Origin: an uncultured Lachnospiraceae bacterium
GTDB taxonomy: Bacteria > Bacillota > Clostridia > Lachnospirales > Lachnospiraceae
Assembly (NCBI GenBank): GCA_910579615.1
Contig: CAJTUA010000015.1
Coordinates: 1 to 64,000 of the forward strand
Direction: 5' to 3'
Length of the DNA: 64,000 nt
Below the pieces are notes generated by a model. The model did no database searches and was not told where the DNA came from. It saw nothing but the letters and a program-made list of their open reading frames with translations. This document shows, in pieces, positions 42,277-51,143 of this stretch. Made by a program: the position numbers and the translations under genes. How positions within the stretch are numbered: position 1 is the stretch's first letter; every line of letters begins with the position of its first letter.

Positions 42277-42978
42277 TCACGCTTTTTCTTTTTTCTTAAG
42301 CCCCCGCAGGTAAGCCTTCTGTTCCGCCGTAATGCGATAGCTCTCGCACGCTTTCTGGATTGCCTTGTTGTGCGTCCAGACAAAGAGCCGCCCCCCGCTT
42401 AGATATGGCAGCACCGCATCATACTGCTTGGCAAGTGCTGTCGCAAAATACCAGGCTATCATCATGTTCACATAGTATTCCTCCGAGCGCACGCAAGCAA
42501 CCAACTCCGGATATTCCGGTGAAAATGCATCGTCAAGATAAAACCGCATCAGCATGCCAATGCCAAAGCGCACGGTGTAGGTTTTGCCGGATGCGAGCCA
42601 TTCCCGGATATGGAGCAGCAAATCGTCCGTATGCTTCGCGAATACCTTCGGCGAGAGCATATCGCATGTCGCCCAGTTGTCAATATACGGGAGGAAATGC
42701 TCCACCTTTTGCAGACAGCCCTCATAATCCTTGATTTGTTCCACAACAAAGGCATGCGCATTGTTTTCGTCATAATACTGATGGGGCAAATCCGTTAGAA
42801 ATGTATCAATTTGTGGATGTTTCGCAAGCTGTTTTGCATATTTGCGAAGTTCCGGAGTCCGCACGCCAATCACCTTCTCCTTGTCGATATTCGGTATCAG
42901 TTTCGCGTGGAAATCCCGGTAAGCGGTATCCTGCATTTCAAATAAATGCGCGCGAATTTCGTCGGTAAACTTTTGCAT
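42277..42978 (-). CDS. DNA alkylation repair protein, AlkD-like HEAT-repeat glycosylase
   Basis: A 233-residue all-helical protein. Recognisable blocks are GVRTPELRKYAKQL (about 38-51), DNWATCDMLSPKVF (about 100-113) with the Trp-Asp region used by AlkD, and RFGIGMLMRFYLDD. Family role: removal of positively charged N3- and N7-alkylated bases through a HEAT-like scaffold, without base flipping in AlkD. Many Clostridial members are shorter variants annotated only as alkylation repair. It is followed by the YjbR-family gene. Confidence 0.85.
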   Translation of the reverse strand: MQKFTDEIRAHLFEMQDTAYRDFHAKLIPNIDKEKVIGVRTPELRKYAKQLAKHPQIDTFLTDLPHQYYDENNAHAFVVEQIKDYEGCLQKVEHFLPYIDNWATCDMLSPKVFAKHTDDLLLHIREWLASGKTYTVRFGIGMLMRFYLDDAFSPEYPELVACVRSEEYYVNMMIAWYFATALAKQYDAVLPYLSGGRLFVWTHNKAIQKACESYRITAEQKAYLRGLKKKEKA

Positions 42979-42997
42979 TTCTTGGTCTCCTATTTTT

Positions 42998-43123
42998 AGT
43001 TCCGCATGAACCCTCCTCGCACCCCTTTCCCTCCAGTGAACTTTCCGTCCGCTTCGCTCCCATAAATTTCACTGGGGGTACGTTCCGGGTTCATGCTGTT
43101 TTTTTAAGTTCCGCATGAACCCT
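42998..43123. repeat. Nested inverted repeat with flanking 17-bp direct repeats
   Basis: AGTTCCGCATGAACCCT is present at 42998-43014 and again at 43107-43123. Between them, GCATGAACCC (43004-43013) pairs with GGGTTCATGC (43087-43096), followed by a T-run (43099-43105). Inside, CCAGTGAA (43033-43040) pairs with TTCACTGG (43068-43075). The whole resembles a small mobile or extragenic repeat placed between the UPF0340 and AlkD-like genes. The second direct repeat abuts the UPF0340 stop codon. Confidence 0.7.
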
Positions 43124-43684
43124 TTATATTTCCCGGTGGTCGGTGCCGAGGTTGTCATCGTATGCTGCGCGGATTCCCCCGATGAATTTCGGGCGGGTGC
43201 GCGCTGCCACGAGCGGCGCCTCCCCGATTTTATTCTGTTTCAAGCGCACCGGCACGGCAACGCGCCTTAGATGCATGCCAATCAGTGTATTCCCGATGTC
43301 AAGCCCCGCGTGCGCCCGGATTTCCTCCACGACAACCGGGTGTGCAAACGCATGGTATGCCTCGGTCGCGAACGAGCCGCCCGCCTTTTTCTGCGGCACG
43401 GCATTCACGATTTCCGCATCTGGCACTGCCTCCTGCTCAATCACAATCGCACGGTTTAAATGTTCACAGCATTGTGCCGCGAGATAAACACCGCACTCAG
43501 AAAGCGCCTGCGCGATGCCCGCATACAACTCCTTCGCCGTGTCCGGGTCTGAATTTGTTCCAATCCTGCGCCCCGTCACCTCACTTGTGGAGCAACCGAC
43601 AACCATAATCTGCCCTGGTGCAAGCCCTGCGCACTCACACAGCTCCTTTGCCGCACGGTATGCCTGTTCTCTGATATTGTCCAT
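43124..43684 (-). CDS. UPF0340 / TIGR01440 family protein (YwlG-like)
   Basis: A 186-residue protein matching the full length of this conserved Firmicutes family. Typical features are the N-terminal GQIMVVGCSTSEVTGRRIG block, the CCEHLNRA motif (about 72-79) and GNTLIGMHLRRVAVPVR. No biochemical role is established for the family. It lies between an AlkD-like gene and uvrC, all on the minus strand. A repeat element abuts its stop codon. Confidence 0.92.
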   Translation of the reverse strand: MDNIREQAYRAAKELCECAGLAPGQIMVVGCSTSEVTGRRIGTNSDPDTAKELYAGIAQALSECGVYLAAQCCEHLNRAIVIEQEAVPDAEIVNAVPQKKAGGSFATEAYHAFAHPVVVEEIRAHAGLDIGNTLIGMHLRRVAVPVRLKQNKIGEAPLVAARTRPKFIGGIRAAYDDNLGTDHREI

Positions 43685-43759
43685 GTTCCAACCTCCACTC
43701 CGTAAAATTTGTCAAATCATAAAGAGTTTTCATAGGATTTATGTGACATTGCTTCCCTT

Positions 43760-45682
43760 TCAACATCCTTTCCCGGAATTTTCCTCCTCCCCGCTCTCCT
43801 TCTCCCCACCCTTTGCATGGAAAAATTCATATACCTGCCTTGCCGCCCGGCGGTTAAATTCCGGCAGCCCGGCGATATCTTCTTCCTCGGCCGCCTTTAA
43901 GGCATCAAGAGACTGGTAATGCTTCATCAGCGCCCTGCGCCGCACCGCACCGATGCCCGGAATGTCATCCAGAATCGAATGTACCTGCGCCTTGCCGCGC
44001 AGCGAACGGTGATACTCTATCGCGAAACGGTGCGTTTCATCCTGGATGCGGGTAATCAGCTTAAACGCCTCGCTGCCCGTATCAATTGGAATTTCCACGT
44101 TATTATAATACAATCCCCTCGTGCGGTGGTGATCATCCTTGACCATGCCGCAAACCTTTACGTCCGTAACCCCAAGCTCCGCAAGCACTTCAAGGCAAAC
44201 ATTGACCTGACCACGCCCGCCATCCATCATAATCAAATCCGGAAAGCGGTGGAAACTGTCAAGCGCCGTCTCCTGCTTTGTCTGCCCTTCCCCCGCGCCC
44301 TGCGCGTTCATACCATGCAAAAACCGCCTCGTCAGCACCTCCCGCATACTCGCGTAATCATCCGGTCCAACAACCGTGCGAATCTTAAATTTCCGGTAAT
44401 CGTTCTTCTTTGGCCGCCCGTTCTCATAGACAACCATTGAGCCAACCGATTCAAATCCGCTCGTGTTCGAGATATCATAGGATTCGATGCGGTAAATCTC
44501 CGGCATCCCAAGCCACGCGGCAATCTGGCGCATGGCTCCCGTCGTTTTTGCCTCCTCGCGCTTGATTTTCTCGGCATCCTGCTGCAATACCATGGATGCA
44601 TTCTTTTCCGCAAGCTCAATCATGCGCTCCTTTTCGCCGCGCTGCGGAACGAGGATTTTCACTTTGCCGCCGCGTTTCTCGGAAAGCCAACGCACAGCCA
44701 ACTCCTCGTCCTCCGCCAAAAGCGGGGTGCCAAGCAACAGCTCCCGCGGGATGTAGGGCGTCCCCGCATAATATTGTTTGATGAAATTCATCATAATATC
44801 CGCGCGCTCCTCGTTCTGAACACCAGTCAGGTAAAAATGCTCACGCCCAATCATCTTGCCCTCGCGGATAAAAAACACCTGCACGACCGCCTCGTCGCCT
44901 GCCGTCGCAAAGGCAATGATGTCGCGGTTGCTGCCCGCCGTGTCGCTTGCCTTCTGCTGTTGGGCAAGCTTATTGACGCTGTTAATCAGGTCGCGGTATT
45001 CCGCCGCCTTCTCAAATTCCAACTGCTCTGCCGCCGCCTGCATGTCTGCTGTTAATTTTTTCGTCAGGATGCCATAATTGCCGCCCAAAAACTCCAAAAT
45101 CTCATCAATGTTCTTTCGGTATTCCTCCGTGGGCACATTGCCCTGGCAGGGTGCCTTGCACTGCCCGATGTGGTGATAAAGGCAGGGGCGCTCCGCCGCC
45201 TTCTCCCCCGTCAGCTGTTTGTTGCAATTGCGGTACTGGTAGGTTTTGCGCAGCAAATCCAATGTTTCCTTGACCGCGTAACCACTTGTATAAGGTCCGA
45301 AATATTTCGACTTATCCTTTTTCTGCCTGCGCGCGTAGAGTACGCGCGGGTACGGCTCGTTCACCGTTACCCTGATGTAGGGATAACTCTTGTCATCCTT
45401 TAGCATCGTGTTATACTTCGGGTGGTGCTCTTTGATAAGGTTGCACTCTAAGACAAGGGCTTCCATCTCCGAATCCACGACAATATACTCAAAATACGCA
45501 ATGTTGGCAACCATCTGCTGAATTTTCGGCGATTTGCCGCGGCTGCTCTGAAAATACTGCCGCACGCGGTTTTTCAGGCTGATTGCCTTGCCGACATAGA
45601 TGATTGCGTCATGCGAGTCATGCATAATATAAACACCCGGTTTTGCCGGGAGCTTTTTTAATTCTTCTTCCAAGTCAAACAT
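43760..45682 (-). CDS. uvrC: Excinuclease ABC subunit C
   Basis: A 640-residue protein; the start ATG follows AGGAGGGA. The N-terminal GIY-YIG nuclease is PGVYIM...IIYVGKA (about 12-90). It is followed by an interior Cys cluster (CNKQ...CLYHHIGQCKAPC), a UVR/UvrB-binding segment (about 200-235), the RNase H-like second nuclease (about 380-540) with YDISNT, and a C-terminal helix-hairpin-helix pair (DDIPGIGAVRRRALM). It makes both incisions in nucleotide excision repair with UvrA and UvrB, which are not in this window. Confidence 0.96.
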   Translation of the reverse strand: MFDLEEELKKLPAKPGVYIMHDSHDAIIYVGKAISLKNRVRQYFQSSRGKSPKIQQMVANIAYFEYIVVDSEMEALVLECNLIKEHHPKYNTMLKDDKSYPYIRVTVNEPYPRVLYARRQKKDKSKYFGPYTSGYAVKETLDLLRKTYQYRNCNKQLTGEKAAERPCLYHHIGQCKAPCQGNVPTEEYRKNIDEILEFLGGNYGILTKKLTADMQAAAEQLEFEKAAEYRDLINSVNKLAQQQKASDTAGSNRDIIAFATAGDEAVVQVFFIREGKMIGREHFYLTGVQNEERADIMMNFIKQYYAGTPYIPRELLLGTPLLAEDEELAVRWLSEKRGGKVKILVPQRGEKERMIELAEKNASMVLQQDAEKIKREEAKTTGAMRQIAAWLGMPEIYRIESYDISNTSGFESVGSMVVYENGRPKKNDYRKFKIRTVVGPDDYASMREVLTRRFLHGMNAQGAGEGQTKQETALDSFHRFPDLIMMDGGRGQVNVCLEVLAELGVTDVKVCGMVKDDHHRTRGLYYNNVEIPIDTGSEAFKLITRIQDETHRFAIEYHRSLRGKAQVHSILDDIPGIGAVRRRALMKHYQSLDALKAAEEEDIAGLPEFNRRAARQVYEFFHAKGGEKESGEEENSGKGC

Positions 45683-45821
45683 TGTTCCCTCCTGTACCAA
45701 TCAAACAGGGAAGATTCCCCATGCATTTTCTGTGATATATATAATGCTTAATTGCACATAAGGCATATGCTGCAAAACAGCAAATTCCGACATCCAAACA
45801 TACATTCGCTCCGCCGTGCAC

Positions 45822-45871
45822 AAAACCGGCAGGCAAAACACAGCACACATTTCCATGTTTTTGCCTGCCGG
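45822..45871 (-). terminator. Rho-independent terminator of ftsH
   Basis: CCGGCAGGCAAAA (45826-45838) pairs with TTTTGCCTGCCGG (45859-45871). Read on the minus strand, the stem is followed by TTTTGTGC, about 75 bases after the ftsH stop codon. Confidence 0.75.
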
Positions 45872-45944
45872 CTCCCTTGCCAGTTCTATTTTATCACATT
45901 TCCTGTTCCGCCGCAACGAAAGAAATCACTTCATTTTTATTTTC

Positions 45945-47918
45945 TTACGCCTGCCCTCCTTCATACTCCGGCGTCGTGCTTGCAGCCTCTAAGTCTTTGG
46001 TTTCCGGATTCCCCGCCTCCGCGTCCATCCCCTTCGCCTCGTGGTAAATCCGCATGAACTCCTTGCCGCTGATGGTTTCCTTCTCAATCAGGAACGCCGC
46101 CAGCTTATCAAGCGGCTCACGGTTATCCTTTAAGAGTGCGACCGCCTTTTCATGCGCCACGCGCAGCAGCTCCATCACCTCGTGGTCAATCTCCGCCGCC
46201 GTTTCATCCGCACATTTTAAGACTGGCCTGCCGTCCAGATAGCGGTCCTCAATCGACTCCAAGCCCATCAGCCCGAACTTCTCGGACATACCATACTGCG
46301 TGACCATCGCGCGGGCAATGGAAGTCGCCTTCTCGATATCATTCGAAGCTCCGGTTGTCACCGACCCGAATACCAGCTCCTCCGCCGCGCGCCCGGCAAG
46401 CAGCATAACCAGCCTTGTGGAAAGCTCCTCCTTGCTCATCAGGTACTTTTCTTCCTCTGGAACCTGCATCACATAGCCCAGGGAACCCATCGTGCGCGGC
46501 ACAATCGTAATTTTCTGTACTGGCTCTGCATTCTTTTCAAGCGCCGTGACAAGTGCGTGCCCTATCTCGTGGTACGCTACAATCTTCTTTTCCTCCGCGC
46601 TCAGGATGCGGTCTTTCTTTTCCTTGCCCGCAATCACGACCTCCACCGACTCAAAGAGGTCTTCCTGCGTCACAACGGTTCTCCCCTCTTTCACGGCAAG
46701 AATCGCCGCCTCGTTAATCATATTGGCAAGGTCGGAACCAACAACGCCGGAGGTTGCGAGCGCAATCGCCTCCAAATCCACCGAATCGTGCATCAGCACG
46801 TTTTTCGCGTGCACCTTCAGAATTTCAAGCCTTCCCTTCAAATCGGGCTTGTCAACAATGATGCGCCGGTCAAAGCGCCCCGGGCGCAGCAGTGCCTTGT
46901 CAAGTACGTCCGGCCGGTTGGTCGCCGCTAAAATTACCACGCCCTTAGAAGCATCAAATCCGTCCATCTCGGAAAGCAGCTGGTTTAAGGTCTGCTCCCG
47001 CTCGTCATTGCCCCCGCCGTAGTGCGAATCGCGGCTCTTTCCAATGGCATCAATCTCATCAATAAAAACAATGCACGGAGCCTGGCTCTGTGCCTGGCGG
47101 AACAAATCGCGCACGCGCGACGCGCCGACACCGACAAACATTTCCACAAAATCCGAACCCGAAAGCGAGAAAAACGGTACTTTCGCCTCGCCCGCCACCG
47201 CCTTTGCAAGCAGCGTCTTCCCGGTTCCCGGAGGGCCTACCAACAGCGCTCCCTTCGGCAATTTTGCGCCGATGCGGGTATATTTCCCTGGATTGTGCAG
47301 GAAATCGACAAGCTCCGTCACGGACTCCTTCGCCTCATCCTGGCCTGCAACATCCTTAAACGTCACGCCAGTCTCCTTCTCAACATAGACCTTTGCGTTG
47401 CTTTTCCCGACATTTCCCATCATGCCGCCGTTTTTCGTCAACATGCGGAACAGAAGAATCATCACGACATAAATCAGCACAAACGGCAGCACATAGGACA
47501 ATATAATATCAAGGATTGTGACCGTCTTGTCCGTGTAGGTCGCCGTGTACTTTATCCCGGCATCCTCACAGCGCTGCTGCAGCCCCGTATCGTAAGGGAA
47601 ATAACCGGTATAGTAAGTAATCCCGCTGTTATAATCGACGCTTGCCGTCACCGGCGTAAGCACAATGCGCTCCTTGTCCGGCTGCACTTCAATCGCCGAA
47701 AGCTTCCCCTGTTCTAAGAGGTCGATGAACTCACTGTAAGTAATCTCCTTGAGCGTGCTCGCCTCCATCTGTTTTGACATATAGGAAAATGAAAACACAA
47801 CAAACAACGCCGCGATCAGGCAGAATATCCAACTAAAACGGTTGTTCCTTTTACGGTTGTTGTCCTGATTGTTTCCATTCTGGTTCGGATTGTTTTGGTT
47901 ATTGTTATGATTCTCCAT
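45945..47918 (-). CDS. ftsH: ATP-dependent zinc metalloprotease FtsH
   Basis: A 657-residue protein. An Asn/Gln-rich start is followed by membrane span 1 (about 28-48), an outer domain, membrane span 2 (about 112-135) and the AAA+ domain. Walker A is GPPGTGKT (228-235), Walker B VFIDEID and the second region of homology RPGRFDR. The zinc site is HEIGH (450-454) and a further Asp ligand lies downstream. Family role: membrane-bound hexamer degrading misfolded membrane and regulatory proteins. It is divergent from pyrG, and its own terminator follows. Confidence 0.97.
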   Translation of the reverse strand: MENHNNNQNNPNQNGNNQDNNRKRNNRFSWIFCLIAALFVVFSFSYMSKQMEASTLKEITYSEFIDLLEQGKLSAIEVQPDKERIVLTPVTASVDYNSGITYYTGYFPYDTGLQQRCEDAGIKYTATYTDKTVTILDIILSYVLPFVLIYVVMILLFRMLTKNGGMMGNVGKSNAKVYVEKETGVTFKDVAGQDEAKESVTELVDFLHNPGKYTRIGAKLPKGALLVGPPGTGKTLLAKAVAGEAKVPFFSLSGSDFVEMFVGVGASRVRDLFRQAQSQAPCIVFIDEIDAIGKSRDSHYGGGNDEREQTLNQLLSEMDGFDASKGVVILAATNRPDVLDKALLRPGRFDRRIIVDKPDLKGRLEILKVHAKNVLMHDSVDLEAIALATSGVVGSDLANMINEAAILAVKEGRTVVTQEDLFESVEVVIAGKEKKDRILSAEEKKIVAYHEIGHALVTALEKNAEPVQKITIVPRTMGSLGYVMQVPEEEKYLMSKEELSTRLVMLLAGRAAEELVFGSVTTGASNDIEKATSIARAMVTQYGMSEKFGLMGLESIEDRYLDGRPVLKCADETAAEIDHEVMELLRVAHEKAVALLKDNREPLDKLAAFLIEKETISGKEFMRIYHEAKGMDAEAGNPETKDLEAASTTPEYEGGQA

Positions 47919-48135
47919 AGTTTCTCCTTATTATGGTAGCTTTCTTTTCCTTTTCACAGATATTATAGTCATTACCTTTCCATAAATCAAGCAAATTGAC
48001 AGCGAATTCACGTAAATTTCATTTTTGAAAATTATCATATCTCCATTTCGGAAATTATTTCCAAATAAAGCATTTCCATTCAACCGCAAGGAAAACGCAG
48101 AATATACAAAAATCAGGCAAAACAAGAAAAATCGC

Positions 48136-48164
48136 TTGTGTTTTCAAAAAATCTGTGATATGAT
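48136..48164 (+). promoter_or_regulatory. Predicted sigma-A promoter for pyrG
   Basis: TTGTGT (48136-48141) and TATGAT (48159-48164) with a 17-base spacer. The transcribed leader to the ATG at 48414 would be about 245 bases. It does not begin with the GGGC run used for CTP sensing in B. subtilis. Confidence 0.6.
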
Positions 48165-48298
48165 ATCCTATATTTTTATTTGAAAATTGTTTTGCAGCAC
48201 TAACAACGGCGTTAGCGTTTAAAACAGGGATTTTTTCTCCAAAAAGAAGGAGGATACCCGTTTTAAATGCTTTTTTTATGCCAAACTTTCATCAGCGT

Positions 48299-48384
48299 GT
48301 TTACGCTCTGTGCCCCAGTGGGATTTTTGGGCAGCGGAGCGGACAAAAAATCCCACTGCCGTTTATTGGGCGCAGAGCGTGAAC
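48299..48384 (+). promoter_or_regulatory. Large two-tier leader hairpin upstream of pyrG
   Basis: The outer arms 48299-48317 and 48367-48384 pair with two G-T pairs. The inner arms AGTGGGATTTTTG (48317-48329) and CAAAAAATCCCACT (48344-48357) pair inside them. The structure ends 16 bases before the AGGAGG of pyrG. It has no T-run, so it is not a terminator by itself. It could be a regulatory leader, an RNase site or an inserted repeat. The rest of the 495-base gap 47919-48413 is AT-rich and holds the pyrG promoter. Confidence 0.6.
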
Positions 48385-48413
48385 ATGCGGTACTTTTAAT
48401 AGGAGGAAAATCT

Positions 48414-50033
48414 ATGTCTGTTAAATATGTGTTTGTAACAGGTGGTGTGGTATCCGGTCTCGGGAAAGGCATCACAGCGGCATCGCTTGGCCGGCTTTTA
48501 AAGGCGCGCGGCTTCCATGTCACCATGCAGAAATTCGACCCGTATATCAATATGGATCCGGGCACGATGAACCCAATCCAGCACGGTGAAGTATTCGTGA
48601 CGGACGACGGTGCCGAAACCGACCTTGACCTCGGACATTATGAACGCTTTATCGACGAAAGCCTAACGAAACGCTCCAATGTCACGACCGGAAAAATCTA
48701 CTGGTCGGTACTTTCCAAAGAGCGCCACGGCGATTTCGGCGGTGGCACGGTGCAGGTGATTCCGCATATCACAAACGAAATTAAGGATTGCTTCTACCGC
48801 CCGCAGGAGGATGAAACCACAAACCAAAAGACACCGCACATCGCCATCATTGAGGTTGGCGGCACGGTCGGTGACATCGAAAGCCAGCCCTTCCTTGAAG
48901 CCATACGCCAATTCCGCCATGAGGCAGGCGCAGGCAATACACTGCTCATCCACGTTACGCTAATCCCCTACCTGAAAGCTTCCGGTGAAATGAAAACAAA
49001 ACCGACGCAGGCAAGCGTAAAGGATTTGCAGGGCATGGGCATCCAGCCGGATATTATCATGTGCCGCACGGAGCTGCCGCTTACGCCCGGCATCCGCGAA
49101 AAGATTGCGCTTTTCTGCAATGTTTCAAGCTCACATGTACTGCAAAACCTTGATGCCGAAACACTTTACGAAGTGCCGCTGATGTTAGAGCAGGAGCATC
49201 TTGCCGATGTGGCGTGCGAATGCCTTGGACTTGCCTGCCCGCCGCCAGACCTTGCCGAATGGTCCGGGATGGTGTATGCGTGGAAAAATCCAAGGCGCAA
49301 GGTGCGCATCGCACTTGTCGGGAAATATACACAGCTCCACGACGCATACCTCAGTGTCGTGGAAGCATTAAAGCACGGCGGTGTCGCGCACCGCACAGAG
49401 GTGGAAATCAAATGGATTCCGTCAGAAAATGTGACGGGGGAATCCGCAGATAAGCTGCTTTGTGATGTAAATGGCATCCTTGTGCCAGGCGGTTTTGGGG
49501 AGCGCGGCATCGAAGGGAAAATCCATGCCATCCGCTACGCCCGCGAGAACAATATCCCATTCCTCGGGCTCTGCCTTGGCATGCAGCTTTCCATTGTTGA
49601 ATTCGCGCGCCATGTAATCGGCTACGCGGATGCCCACAGCGCAGAGCTGCGCCCGGAAACCGCGCACCCTGTCATCCACCTGATGCCAGACCAGGACGGT
49701 GTGACCGACCTTGGCGGAACGCTGCGCCTTGGCTCCTATCCGTGTGTGCTCGATAAGGCAAGCCTTGCGTACCGCCTCTATGGCATAGAGACGGTTACAG
49801 AACGCCACCGCCACCGCTATGAAGTCAACAATGCTTACCGCGATGCCTTAACGCAGCATGGTATGCGGCTTTCAGGGCTTTCCCCCGACGGGCGCATTGT
49901 GGAAATGATTGAGTTGCCGGCACATCCGTGGTTTATTGCCACGCAGGCGCACCCGGAATTTAAGTCGCGGCCGAACCGCCCACATCCTCTGTTTGAGGGA
50001 TTTATTGAGGCAGCGTTAAACCTCGTGCGCTGA
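48414..50033 (+). CDS. pyrG: CTP synthase
   Basis: A 539-residue protein, the normal length. The start ATG is 7 bases after AGGAGG; the frame is open upstream through a hairpin but without a start signal. The synthase domain begins KYVFVTGGVVSGLGKGI, with DPYINMDPGTM and a GDIESQPF block. The C-terminal glutaminase domain has the nucleophile elbow LGLCLGMQ and the His-Pro-Glu triad end AHPEF. It makes CTP from UTP and glutamine. It is monocistronic, with its own promoter and a strong terminator just after. Confidence 0.97.
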   Translation: MSVKYVFVTGGVVSGLGKGITAASLGRLLKARGFHVTMQKFDPYINMDPGTMNPIQHGEVFVTDDGAETDLDLGHYERFIDESLTKRSNVTTGKIYWSVLSKERHGDFGGGTVQVIPHITNEIKDCFYRPQEDETTNQKTPHIAIIEVGGTVGDIESQPFLEAIRQFRHEAGAGNTLLIHVTLIPYLKASGEMKTKPTQASVKDLQGMGIQPDIIMCRTELPLTPGIREKIALFCNVSSSHVLQNLDAETLYEVPLMLEQEHLADVACECLGLACPPPDLAEWSGMVYAWKNPRRKVRIALVGKYTQLHDAYLSVVEALKHGGVAHRTEVEIKWIPSENVTGESADKLLCDVNGILVPGGFGERGIEGKIHAIRYARENNIPFLGLCLGMQLSIVEFARHVIGYADAHSAELRPETAHPVIHLMPDQDGVTDLGGTLRLGSYPCVLDKASLAYRLYGIETVTERHRHRYEVNNAYRDALTQHGMRLSGLSPDGRIVEMIELPAHPWFIATQAHPEFKSRPNRPHPLFEGFIEAALNLVR

Positions 50034-50062
50034 TTCTCCAGACAGAACATTGGTACATATTG

Positions 50063-50111
50063 AAAAAGGCAATCGCAGCAATGAATATAACCATTGCGCG
50101 ACAGCCTTTTT
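50063..50111. terminator. Bidirectional terminator between pyrG and the convergent gene
   Basis: AAAAAGGC (50063-50070) and GCCTTTTT (50104-50111) enclose further pairing: CGC, GCAATG and CATTGC around an 8-base loop. T-runs exist on both strands, so it can end pyrG and the minus-strand gene at 50130. Confidence 0.85.
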
Positions 50112-50129
50112 CCTGAACCGCAAAAACCT

Positions 50130-51095
50130 CTAGCACTGCTCGACTTTCCTCGCCCACGGCACATAATCCAACAGCATCTCCCTGTTTTCCTCCCCCACGA
50201 GATGGCACAAGGATGGATAATGGATACAAACCTGTGTTTGTTCCTCTTTTCCCTCCAATGCCCCGCGGATAAATGTGCAGTCCGGGTCATAGACCAGACG
50301 CAGCCTCTTATCTGCAATCCAGCTCCCCACATCCGTAAAAGCGCACGCAAGCTTTAGGATGTTCATGTCGTTCTCATAGACCTCCACCCAGACATCACTT
50401 TCCACAAGCTGTAAAAGCGCGCGGACAACATACCCCATGCCAAACCCGTACACAACATATTTTTTTGCTCCCGGCACCATCCACCTCCTCGCAAGCAGAA
50501 ACGCTTCCTGCGCCACATAATGGTTTGTGTGCAGATAGATGGTATTGCCCCAGATATCAAGCGCCCCGGCAGTCATTTCGCCGCAGGAGGTAAATTCCAC
50601 ACAATAGCCCTGCATCAGAAGCTGCTCCGGGTAAAGGTCCGCTTCCAACAGGCGCAGCACCCTGCCATACTGTATCCTGCGCTCATCGATATCCTCGACA
50701 AAAAGGGCGGTTGAGCTGTGTAACTTTTGCTCCAGCAGCTCCAGGTTTTTCTGATAGTCCTCCTCGTCAAACGCACTGAAATCCTCGTGCTGTACAATCA
50801 ATCTCTGGATGCTGCAGAGGAATCCCACCATCTGCAGCTCTAGCAGGTCCGCAAGCAGAATATAGTCCTTGTTTTTCTTTGCCTCCACAATGCCGGAAAA
50901 CATCTCCGTCACCGATTCCACGGACACATTTTTAAAATATTCTTTTTCCGAGAGCACCGCGTCCGTCACCAGGCGTATCCCCTCCGCCGTGTCCGCCACA
51001 AGTGCCAGGGCTTTCTCATAATCAAATTCCCGGAAATAAAGAAGTGCCTGGTTCAATGCCGCCAAAAGTTCTTTATTCTGCTGAAAAATTTCCAT
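50130..51095 (-). CDS. MAF/DUF115-like hypothetical protein
   Basis: About 321 residues. The start is ambiguous: ATG at 51095 has GGAG 6 bases upstream; earlier GTG (51122) and ATG (51110) codons have poor spacing. The N-terminal half is helical with many Leu/Glu (coiled-coil-like). The C-terminal half has a nucleotide-binding-like strand-loop VVYGFGMGYVVRALLQL (about 220-236), followed by acidic strand ends VEVYEND. This resembles the N-terminal domain of MAF/DUF115 glycosyltransferase-like proteins, but the match is partial. The adjacent upstream gene is a GT2 glycosyltransferase, suggesting a glycosylation role. Confidence 0.55.
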   Translation of the reverse strand: MEIFQQNKELLAALNQALLYFREFDYEKALALVADTAEGIRLVTDAVLSEKEYFKNVSVESVTEMFSGIVEAKKNKDYILLADLLELQMVGFLCSIQRLIVQHEDFSAFDEEDYQKNLELLEQKLHSSTALFVEDIDERRIQYGRVLRLLEADLYPEQLLMQGYCVEFTSCGEMTAGALDIWGNTIYLHTNHYVAQEAFLLARRWMVPGAKKYVVYGFGMGYVVRALLQLVESDVWVEVYENDMNILKLACAFTDVGSWIADKRLRLVYDPDCTFIRGALEGKEEQTQVCIHYPSLCHLVGEENREMLLDYVPWARKVEQC

Positions 51096-51143
51096 TATAT
51101 GCTCCGTCATATCCTTGTCCACATCCTTGTCCGCATTCCCTGT

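Noticed and set aside
48165..48298. B. subtilis-type CTP-sensing leader for pyrG
   Set aside because: No GGGC start run and no GCCC-containing attenuator with a T-run were found.
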